A DNA stretch of 64,000 nucleotides from Paraspadella gotoi (lineage: Eukaryota; Chaetognatha): contig CM119268.1 in assembly GCA_051294375.1 (NCBI GenBank), positions 20,192,531 to 20,256,530 on the forward strand. The letters are read 5' to 3'. Below the pieces are notes generated by a model. The model searched no databases. It saw only the letters and a list, made by a program, of their open reading frames with translations, and was not told the DNA's origin. Below, in pieces: positions 49,301 through 61,200 of this stretch. The translations under genes and the position numbers were made by a program. Position 1 is the stretch's first letter. Every line of letters starts with the position of its first letter.

Positions 49301-52300
49301 GTCCTCGCTGTATGCCCAACGCAGAGGGAAGTCGTTTAGGACTGTGGCTGGAACACTACGCCTGGGATGGTGTGTTCCCCGACCTCTGAGCAATGGATTT
49401 GGATGNNNNNNNNNNNNNNNNNNNNNNNNNGAGAGAGTAGGAGATTGATGCGAAAGAGAATGACAACGGGGAGATAGCTGGAGAGAGAGAGAAAGAGAGA
49501 GAAAAGATATATTTCAATCTTAAATAGTTAAATTTGTTAGTTTAATTCTTAAATTTGTTATTTTAATCCTTAAAAATTTGTTATTTTTTTATTTCATTTA
49601 TTTTGTGTATACATTACAAAAAATGTAATTATTTTCCTCTCCCTCTGTCTCTCTCAATATTTCACCATTCATATATTTCAACCACTTTCCTCTTCTTCTC
49701 TCCCTTACCTTCACCCTGTCCTCAATTGAACCACTGTCCTTTTCTCACTCTGTGTTGGAAGCTTTACTCGCTCTCTTCTCTCTCTCTCTCTCTCTCTCTT
49801 CCCTCCTCTCCTCTCTCTCTCTAAACTCAATTGTTAAAGAGAAAAATTTGTTATTGAGGACAAACGCTTAGCTTTTAAAGGCAAGAGCCGAAACATGTCA
49901 ATGTAAAATAAAATATCTTGTTATCAAACAAACAAAACTTTGTTTTCTCTACTCAAATAATAACAAATTTAAGGATTAAAATAACAAATTTAAGAATTAA
50001 ACTAACAAATTTAACTATTTAAGATTGAAATATACTTTTCTCTCTCTTTCTCTCTCTCTCTCTAACTCAATGTTAAAGAGAAAAATTTGTTTTTGAGACA
50101 AACGCTGATGAAGGCTTAAAGCAAGAGCCGAAACATGTCCAATGTAAATAAAAATCGTTGTTATCAAACAAACAAACTTGTATTAAAAATTTAGTCTAAT
50201 TTTAGTACTAATTTGATGTATTGATTGTTTTTAGCGACGGTGGGCGACAATCCCAGCGAAACTTCTGACGGCGCTAGTCGTCACTCCCTCGGCGTTGCCG
50301 GCGTCAGCGACCTCGCCGGCGCCGGCGGCGGTGATTCACGTGACTCGATAGACGCAGCGGAAGTCATCGCCTGCACGGGTTGGGAACGAGGTTGAGAGAG
50401 GCTGGGTGAACGATCTGGGTTGGCAAAAATCTGTTTGTTTTTTTTTATCGTCGCAATCGTTTTGTTTACGTTTTATCAAAACAAATTTTCTCTCTTATTT
50501 TCATATTTCTCTCTCTCTCTCTTTTCTCTTTTAATTTCATGTCTCTCTCCCTCTCTCTTTTCCCTATTCACTGATTCATAATCATAGGGAAAAAAAACGA
50601 GTCTGCAGGGGCTTATTCTTTTTCTCTCTTTTCTCCTGCTGCTTCTGCTGCTGCTTTTTGATTTCTTTCTCTGCAGCTGGCTCTGCAGGGGCTCTTTCTT
50701 TTTCTCTCTTTTCTCCTGCTGCTTCGGCTGCTGCCTTTTGATTTTTTTCTTTTTTCTCTCTTTCTCTCTGCGTTTTTATTTAAAAAAAAAATTGAAATAG
50801 GATTGAACTCGTAAAATTAGGCATCGCATTCGTGCATGTTATCATTTTGCTATCGCAACATCGGATTTTTATTTTTTTATTTTTTTATTTTTTTAAATTG
50901 ACAATTGCAAAATAGAATTTTTCTTTCCTCTCTATTCTGTCTTTATATTTATTATTTTCTTCTTTTTCTTTCTGTTTATAAATTATTTTTCTTTTCTCAA
51001 ATTTGATTTTTTTTAGTATCAAAATTTGTCGTCAATCCAGATTTTTCTTACGCGATTGCGACGATCCTATTGCTTTTAAGATTTTTTTTAGTCAGATCTG
51101 CTTATCAGCAGATCCCGACTCTATAATTCACTTTGTCGGTCCGTCGGTCCGCCCCCTCAATATTGTCGGGCACTACCTTATATCATGTCAGAACATCGAA
51201 TTATGATAAATTATGCAAAAAAAATGATATATTTCACTATTTGAACACCAATTGCTCATGAGTGAATGCGGCGATTGACCTGGAATTTTGTATGTGGGTA
51301 GGAAAGTGTGTGATTGAACAGGAAATCAAGTTTCGATAGAATCGTTTGAGTGGAAATAAGTTTAAATGGGAAAAAACAAAAAACCTGCCTCACAAATTGA
51401 TTATGCTTCTTTTTCTTTTTATATTAAATGTATATGCAGGATGTATTAATAAATTAAATAATCAGTTAATTGATCAATTAGTGAATTAATTAATATTTAA
51501 TTAATCAGTCAATCAATCCGTCCATCCGTCCTACCTTAGCCAAAAGCTTCAATAACTTGTGATTACCTGGTTGGATTGGAATGAAATTTTGTGTGTGGGT
51601 AGGAAAGTGTGCAATAAAGTTGGATATAAAGTTTGGATGGAATCATGTGAGTGGAAATGAGTTTAAATGGAAAAAACATAAGTCGCATTTATTAAAATCT
51701 TTTTACTTATTTTAACCAATAAATACTCTAATTAATCATAATTGGATGGATAGATTGAGTTCAAATTTTGTGTGTGGGTAGGAAAGTGTGTGATGAAGCT
51801 TGATATAAAGTTTCGTTACGAGTGGAAATGAGTTTAAATGAAAAAAATATGAGTCACATTTATTTGAATCTTTTTACTTATTTTAATCCATAATAGATTG
51901 AGATGAAATTTTGTGAGCGGGTAGGAAAGTGTGTGAAGAAGCTAGATATAAAGTTTTGACGGAATTCTGCCAGTGGAAATGAGTTTAAATGGAAAAAACA
52001 TAAGTTACATTTACTTGAATCTTTATTATTTATGATTACTAATAAATGTTTTAATTAATTAATTAATGTGAAAAAATGATGCAATTTAAAAAAATATGCA
52101 AGTTGAAAAAATGATGCAAGGTGAAAAAATCTTAAAAGCATACGGATTGTCGCAATTGCAGAGAGAGAGAGAGAGAGAGATAAAAACGAAATAAAAACAT
52201 GATGTTGCGATAGCAAAATGATAACATGCACAAATGCGATGCTTAATTTTACGAGTTCAATCCTAATTCAATTTTTTTTATAATAAAAACACAGAGAGAG

Positions 52301-55200
52301 AGAGCGGCAGCAGCAGAGGCAGCCAGAAAAAAAGGCAGCAGTAGAAGCAGCAGGAGAAAAGAGAGAAAAAGAAAAAGCCCCTGCAAAGCCAGCTGCAGAC
52401 TCGTTTTTTTCCCCGATGAATCAGCACTAAAAATGATCATAAAAATGGCGCAAGTTAAAAAAATGATACAAGAGTGGAAAAAATGACTGCATGTGGAAAA
52501 AATGATGCGAGGAATGTCGGAAAAAATGATGCCATTGCGAGACTGCGGCCAAAAATGATGCGAGTGGTGAAAAATGCATGCGAGTGGAAAAAATGATGCG
52601 ACGGTGGGAAAAGAATTGATGCGGATGGTGGCGAAAAAATGATCGCGAGCTTGCGAAAAAAATTGATGCGAGTGGAAAAATGATGCGAGTGGAAAAAAAT
52701 GGATGCCGCGTGCGAAAAATGATGCGCAGTGGAAAAAATGATCGCGGATGGAAGATAGGAAGTGGAAAAAATGTATGCGAGTGGAAAAAATGATGCCGAG
52801 TTTGGAAAAATTTTGATGCGAGTGCGAAAAAATGATCTGCGAGTGGAAAAAAATGATTGCGAGTGGAAAAAATGATGCGAGTGCGACAAAAAATGATTGC
52901 GAGTGGAAAAAATGATGCGAGTGGAAAAAATGCATTTGCGAACTCGTGGGAAAAACAATGATGCTCCTCCGAGTGGGAAAAAATGATGCGAGTGGAAAAA
53001 ATGATGCGAGTGGAAAAAATTGATTAGCTGATTACCTACTATTTTCGTTTTTTACAACCGCTTAATTATTGTAGGCAGATCCGACATTGTTTGCTCAAAC
53101 TTGTTTTAAACCCAGCCCACTGGGTTTTTTTGGGTTTTTTTAAATTATAGATAGCAGACTGTCATATTAATTCTTTTTAAGATACAAATTTAAAATATAC
53201 TTCTTAAGTGATTACTGATAAAAATATATAAAAATATACTGATTTTATTTAATAATAGTATTAATTAATTAATTAATTATTATTTTTTATGGTAAACAGA
53301 AATGTAATAACTATAAATATTATATTTTCTGAATAAAACCTGTTATGAAAAAAGTGTATAAACTTAATTTTATTAGAAAATAGTAATTAAATACTAAAAT
53401 AATTTGATATAAATAATTAAATATGCATCATAAACATTTTTATAAATTACTAATACATTAAAAATCGTAGTACATCTTTAGTACATGTTTTTTCCGAACT
53501 AACTTGTCTTCTGTTCGGATAAAATATTTGAGTTAATAAAATATTAAGGTGTTTAATTAAGCTAAGATTTTTTCCTAACGTCAATATATTATTTTCCTAC
53601 ATTCTCGTTACTTTACTCCTGGTTAGGATACCTTTTCAGAGAATTCTTTAACGTGTGACAAATATTCAAATATATAATTATATTGAAGTTTAATTTTTTT
53701 TGATAAATAGCTTTATAAGAACCCAAACCTTGTGTTAAATAATAACGTGAGAATAGCAATCATTTTTTATTGTCGCAATCGCTTTGCGTTTGCGACGATA
53801 TTGCTTTGGTTTTGCTCATAAGTGGCGTAGTCGTCGTCGTCTGCGTTCCAAATTATAGATCGCCTTTTTTATGATTAAATTTGGGTGTATGAAGCTGAAA
53901 ATTTATATACAGCTTTTCATCATTGATGTGCTTAAAATTGAGTCTGGACAGTTATTAAATATGTTTTGTTTACATTTTATCAAAACAAACAAATTTTCTC
54001 TTTTATTTTCATATTTCTTTCTCTCTCACTTTTCTCTTTTAATTAGATGTCTCTCTCTTTTCCCTCGTCACTGATTCATAGACAAAGGGAGAAAAAAACG
54101 AGTTTGCAGCTGGCTCTGCAGGGGCTTATTATTTTTCTCTTTTATCCTGCTGCTTCTGCTGCTGCCTTTTGATTTCTTTCTTTTTTTCTGGGTGCCTCTG
54201 GCTCTGATGCTGATTCGTCCGAAAACGATTTGGCTTCTTTCTTTCTCTCTCTCTCTCTCTGCGTTTTAATTTAAAAAAAAAATTGAATGAGGATAGAACT
54301 CGTAAAATTAGGCATCTCATTCGTGCATGTTGTCATGTTATCATGTTATCATTTTGCAACATCGGGTTTTTATTTCGTTCTTTCTCCTCGTCACTCTCTT
54401 TATTTTTCTATTCCTTTCTATTCTTTCTTTCCTTTCTATTCAACTGAATATTAAAATTATAACTGTCATTTAAACTATCATTTAAACCCACATCTTAGGC
54501 TTCCCATAGACTAAGTGACATAATTTCGCATAAATTAAAGAAAGGAAAAATAATTCAAATCTCGGTCTGCTCCGTGTCCTCGGCACCGCGTCTCTAATCT
54601 CTAAGCGCCGAATCTTAGCGCCGGTTCGCTTAATCAGCGTCCCGACACTAAGCGTCCGCCACGCCCAGTGCTATGCCAGCGGCGCCGCATCGTGCCGTCT
54701 TATTATACACTTTCCTTTCTATTCTTTCTTATCTTTCTATTCTTTCTTTCCTTTCTATTCTTTTTTTCCTTTCTATTCTTCTTTCCTTTCTATTCTTCTT
54801 TCCTTTCTATTCTTTCTTTCCTTTCTATTCATTCTTTCCTTTCTATTCTTTCTTTCTATTTATTCTTTTTTTTCTTTTTCTTTATTTATAAATTAATTTT
54901 ATTTTCTCAAATTTGATTTTTTTTAGTATCAAAATTTGTCGTCAATCCAGATTTTTCTTATGCGATTGCGACTATGCTTATGCTTTTAAGATTTTTTAAA
55001 TTGTGTCACTCTTAACATTATTTGCGATTCACGATTAGGATTACTTAATATAAGGAAAATGGTACAGAAGCCATCAACGAAAGTGATACTGATAGTAGAC
55101 ATGTAAAATTTCGTGGAACAACAAAATAATCTTATTAACATTAAATTTGGACATTTTTCGGCTTTGTTCTTCAAGCCTTCATCAGCATTTGAAAAAGACA

Positions 55201-55236
<36 letters not shown>

Positions 55237-58200
55237 CATTGAGTTGGTGAGAGAGAGAGAGTTTCCAACAAAGAATTTAGTAAGAGATAGGGGTCAGATG
55301 TGAGAATTGGTGAAGATGAGGACAGGGATGAAGAGAGAGTAAAAGTGAAATTTGGTGAAAGGTGAACAACAAAGAATAAATGGTGTTGAAAAAGACTAAA
55401 CATAACATAGAATTAATAAATAAGTGAATTAGTTAATGTTTGTGAAATTTGTAGTATTAAGTTAAATTAAAAATAAAATAAAAAAGAAAAATATTTTTTT
55501 GAGGGATAGATAAGATGATGGTAAGTGAAAAATAAGTAAAGAAAGAAGCTCAAATGAGCTGGTCCCCCCCCCCCGGCCGGGCAAATATAGGGCATTACTG
55601 AAGTTTGGTTCATTGGCCCGTCATAGATTGAGAGAGTATTGTGGTGGAGTTGGTTAGGCATGGATCTGGTAGCGATCCAGCTCATTTGAGCTTCTTTCTT
55701 TACTTATTTTTCACTTACCTTCATCTTATCTATCCCTCAAAAAATTATTTTTCATTTTTCATTTAACTTAATACTACAAATTGCACAAACATTAACTAAT
55801 TCACTTATTTATTAATTCTATATTATGTTTATTGTTTAGTCTTTTTCAACACCATTTATTCTTTGTTGTACATTACCAAATGTATATTTTGCACAGTGAT
55901 TCTCTCTCTCTCTCTTCTCTCACCTTTCACCATATTTCTCTTTTACTCTGTCTTCATCCCTGTCCTCATCTTCACCTATTCTCACATCTGACCACTAGGG
56001 TGGAGTGATGAAAAGATTGAGTGATTGAACATTATTTTTTTGCTGCCTATGGACATATAATTAATGAATTTTAAATCCTTTTAAAAATTTTTTTAGCATT
56101 ACAGTATAGCAAATTCAATTATTTATATAGTAATATCCTTATAAAATCGTCAAATTTCAAAATATTTTTTTTTTATTTTTAAGAACTGATTTGGATTCGC
56201 TGTAAAAAACTAAGAAACTTTTATAAAATATGTTATATGATATTTTAATGTTTAGATCACAAAAAATGACTAAAACGTTTTAACATATATAAGTTTCTAT
56301 TACAGAGAAAAAAAAAGTCAGAAATTTTCACCTTTTTTCTTATTTTAAACATTGAAGATGACAGAATTTTTGATAACATGTTTTATATTTTTGATTCAAC
56401 TTTTTATGAAGAATCTGAATCTTTAATAAAAGTTTTATAAAAATTATTTTTAAAATTTACTATTCTGTTCCCGAGATAATATGAACAAAATATTTTTTGT
56501 ACTAGTTAATCATACTATCTCACATCTAAATATCATTGTTCGATCATTCAAATAAATTTTTTGTTCTTGAGTGCTCCACTCTACTGACCACTATCCCTTA
56601 CTAAATTCTTTGTTGGAAACACTCTCTCTCTCTCTCACCAACTCAATGTTTGTAAAAAAAAATTATTTTGTTGTTCCACGAAAATTTCGTTTCTTCTAAT
56701 TTAACAAAACAACAAAAAAGAAAGGATTATCACAATGTTTCATATTAAAAAATTAGGTAATTTTTAAGTTTTTTTTAGCTGGGTTTTTTTGGGTGGGTTT
56801 TTTAATGCCAACCCTGTGAAAGATTAGGGGCAGTGGGTACTGGGTAGGCAGGGATACAAGAAAGTAGTCTAGGTTGCGTCATGCTTAAAGCTTCTGTGAA
56901 ATGGGTCGGTGGGATAAAAGTTAGATTAGATTAAAAAGATGATAGTGTTGCAGCAAGAATTAAACCTGCCTTACTGCTCTCCTACCTCAGCCGCGTCTCA
57001 ATGGCTAAGATGGCTAAGCAGGCTGAGCAGGCTAAATCATCTCGTTACAACCGTGCGTCCCGAGTTCAATCCTTGGGTATCCCGGTTCTGGCTCAAATGT
57101 GACGGAGCCGGTCTAAACATGCCAGTGACTGGAGGCGGTCACTGAGGGTCGGCAGCCCCTATGCCATTTGGTGAGATACCCCGTGGCCCGGGTATCACAG
57201 GCATTCCTCCCGTTGCCATAATAGTTGTTATTAATGTTGAATTTTTTTCCCCCTTCCCCAAAAAAGAGCGACGCCACCCGTTTTTTCAACGCTCGGAATC
57301 GACGATCTTCTTGGGCTGCCCACCGCCCGATCCTTTCCACACACCGCTGGCCGAAGCGCTGCCGCTGGCCGATCAGCCGCAGCTGCTGCAGCCCAACGCG
57401 AGGAAGGAGGACATGTTCTTTATGGCGAGCGGGCGCGCTGTGGGAGCCGAGGGACAGGTGAACGGGGGCGGCAGGGAGAGAAAGTGGCAATATCACTAAA
57501 ATATGTTGATTTCTTTAATTTTTAATTATTTATAACGATGGAAACCATTATACTGAGAATAAAAAAAGAAAGATTCGTCAATCTGTTCTATCTTCTCTCG
57601 AATGAGTCCGGCGCCGGCGGTCCCGTGGCCTGGAGCGAAACGCAGCTCCCGACCCGCCTGGGCCTCTCGTCTCGAGCCGACGAGGAAGAGGAAGACTCTG
57701 ACGACGAAGAGGAGGAGGAAGACGGGAGGATGACGGGCGACGAAGGAGACGACGAAGACGAGGACGACGACGAGGAAGAAGCGAGAAAGAAAGTGAGTTC
57801 GTCAGGAGAGAGGAGAGATATAGATAGCGTGAAAAATAAACGAGGAACGGTTATTCCGAGGTGTTGCGCCGAATTACTTTTCTTTTTACTTAATATAGCT
57901 TTTATTCCAAAGTTCGAAATTAGTTTCTTCAACGATTTTTATTTTTGTACGGACATGTTTTATTCCTTATAGTTTATAAGATTTTTTTGGTAGACATGAT
58001 GTATTTACCTTTATTTTTCGTTATTAATTTGATAGTAAAAAAAAAGTTTTAATAATTTTTTATAACTAATAATAATAAAAATAAATTCGTTATAAAAAAT
58101 CATTAAAACTTTGTTTTTTTTATTAAGATTTTTTTAAAAACAAAAGGCGGCGCCAGTAGTCGCTTAGATTTGATTTTTAACAAATGAGCAACAAACTATA

Positions 58201-61200
58201 GATAAGTTATAAGCGTTTTTAATATAAGTGGGACACACCAACGGACAGACATACCGACCGACCGACCGAAAAGTGACTTATAGAGTTGCTCCGCGAGTAC
58301 TCGCGGCGCAACTAAAAAGTAATTCTCTCTCCTTCATCCTCAGCCCACTGGAGCTCTGTCGGCGCTCATCTCCGCCTACGAAACAGTCACTTCCGGCGGC
58401 GGCTCGGCTCGATCTGCCAACCCGGACGCGGCGCCGGTCTCGCCTCACGCCGGGGGAGCCTCATCCTGCGCCGGCCCGTCGTCCCGGGCTGCAGGCGAGA
58501 CTTCCGGGTCGGGTTTGCCCGCAAGCAATCAAGCCAGCGTCATCGTTTTGGCCAGGTCGAGGATTTTTCTTCTACTAGAAGTTTTAGATCATCTTAATCA
58601 TAATCGCCTCGGCTAAATTGACTTCCAACCTCTACATCTCAGGTCATCTTCCACTTCGTTGACCCCCTCCGCCGGCAGCCCCGTCAAACGGTCGATAGGA
58701 TACCAATCGGTCGCCGAGTCAGCCTCGACGCTGCCTGCCGCCGACGATAACGCGATGGACACGACTGACGGGCTTTTGCCGGGAAGCTTCTCGTCTCGCC
58801 AGGGAACCGGGGAGGCGAACATGGTAAAGGAGACGATTGGGGCTGTATTCAGTTTGTATTGTCACCAATATCATTTTGTTACTCCTCACATTCATCCCCC
58901 CCCCAACTTCAGTCCCCCTCTCCTGCCATGGTTTCCCGCGTTCGCCGCCGCCGCCGCCGAAAATCCGCCCTCTGTCAATCGCGCGGAAGGAAGGCCGCTC
59001 GTTCGGTAGCTCGCTCGACGTACAAGGTCCAACTCAGCTCGGTCATCGGTCAGCTCGTCTCGCATGACGTTTTGCTCGGAAGGTGAGGATTGTGATTTGC
59101 CCACGTGTGTATACTGTATAAATATGAAAATCATTCAGGGTTCCTCTGTCTTTCAGATGGCGATTGGCCTTGGATCTTTTCGGTCGAGTTTTCGTGGACG
59201 ACGTCGCCGCAGAACCGGGATCGGTCCTCAACGAACTCGGCGGATTTCCTGTCAAAGTAAATTTTTCTGTCGAATTTTTTATTCTTGATCCATCATTACT
59301 TTTTTCTTTTCAATTTTATATACGCCCTCCTTTACAGGAAATTAAATTTCGCCGCGAAATGGAAAAGTTGCGCCATGGGCAGCAACGCGATATCACGCTG
59401 GACGTGGAGCGCGATCGCGTGGCGCTGCTGCAACAGACGATGAAGCAGCTGAACACGCAGTACAACAGGAGATCCTCTGCGGGAGGTGGGATTAAAGTCG
59501 TTTAGAAATGAAGAGATATTGAATGATATTATGAAACATGGTACAACCAATATAAAAAATTATCCATTCATTTAATAAATAAGCTATCTTGCCGCTGACT
59601 TTTGGACAGGCTTTGTTGTTTAAGGCCTCCATCACTCTTACAAGATAATGACATAGCAGGTCCCTGCAAGCTTTCAATCAAGACTCTCTCACAGTCTCGT
59701 TTATTCACTCCCAGAGTACCTGGCTTCCCTATCAATGAAGTGGTATAATATTCAAAGAATGTTTCAATTGTATGAAAAGACCACTCCCTTAAGTATTAGA
59801 TCGGGGAATACTTATTGTACTCCGCACTAGCATCAAAATGCAAGGAGCTGAATTTTATGAAATGGGTACAACCAATATAAAAATTATCCATTCATTTAAT
59901 AAATAAGCTATTCTTGCCCCTGACTTTTGACAGGCTTTGGTGGTTTATTCACTCCAGAGTACCTGGCTTCCCTATCAATGAAGTGGTATAATATTCAAAG
60001 AATGTTTCAATTGTATGAAATTGTATGAATTGTATGATTGACCGAATGAAAAGTAATAGTCCCATCTCTCAAGATAGTTTTTTTGTTGCTCAGTGGACAC
60101 TAAGGCATAGTAAACTTTCTAAATTTAACTTTAATTTAACTTCTAAAAGTGAGGAAGGACAAAAATATACTAATGAACATTTATGTACCAAAGAAATTAA
60201 TAAATTTTACAATTTACGCAGTAGCCATATTTATACTAGTACTAAACCAATAAATGTTAAAATTTCAAAACAGTTTTTTCTAAGATTTTTTGCAGATTTG
60301 GATTCGTCATAAAAGTTGATAAAAAGAAATATAACTCTTTTTGAAAAATTCCTCTCATTAAGTGGGTCAAAAATTAGAAAAAGCTATATTTTAAGTTGAA
60401 AATTAACTTTTTATATATTAAATATAGTTTTTTTAATTTTAACTCACTTAATGAAAGAATTTTTTAAAAATGATTTATGAAATTGTACAACCAATATAAA
60501 TATTTTTATATTAAATATAAATATTTTTTTATCAACTTTTGAAGAGGAATTCAAATCTGCAATCAAAATTAAGAAAAGCCTATTTTGAAATTTTTAGATT
60601 TTATAAGGATAGTACTATATATAAAAATATAGCCTACTGCGAAAATTAAAAAACTTAAAATTTTTTTTTTTACAAATTTATGTTCACTGATAGTATGTTG
60701 TTCATAATTTACTTTTAGAATTTTCGTATGTAACTTGCACTACGCCTTAGTGGACACTATAAACGAGTGATTACTAAATAGTGATCGACCATATGAGGCT
60801 TTTACATATGTTTCATATAACTTCTCTAAAGTCGTGCCGGTTTTTGTTAACTGTTCTTCCCACCTCAGGACAACCGCTGGCCTGCCACAGAGTAAAAGTC
60901 TCCTTCAAGGACGAGCCTGGCGAGGGCTCCGGAGTAGCGCGTAGCTTCTTCACCGCCTTCGCTTTGGTCAGTTTCTTACTCGAATTGATTTTGCACGTTG
61001 TGAGCAAATGAGTTGAATTATCGCGTATTATTTTAGGCCGTATTGTCCGCGGAAAAACTGCCCAACCTGGAGAGTTGTATGGTCGGCAGCAAAAGTATCC
61101 ATTCGTCCCTCATCCAAAGGTGAGAGAATTAAATTGGTGTCCGACCAATGTTAACGTCGTGATCTTGAAATCCCCCGCCATTTATCTCTTAACCAGAATT

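Noticed and set aside
52249-52958. Minus-strand ORFs of 228 and 167 codons as genes
   Set aside because: They translate the 18-bp satellite (repeated Phe-Phe-His-Ser) and have no domain features.
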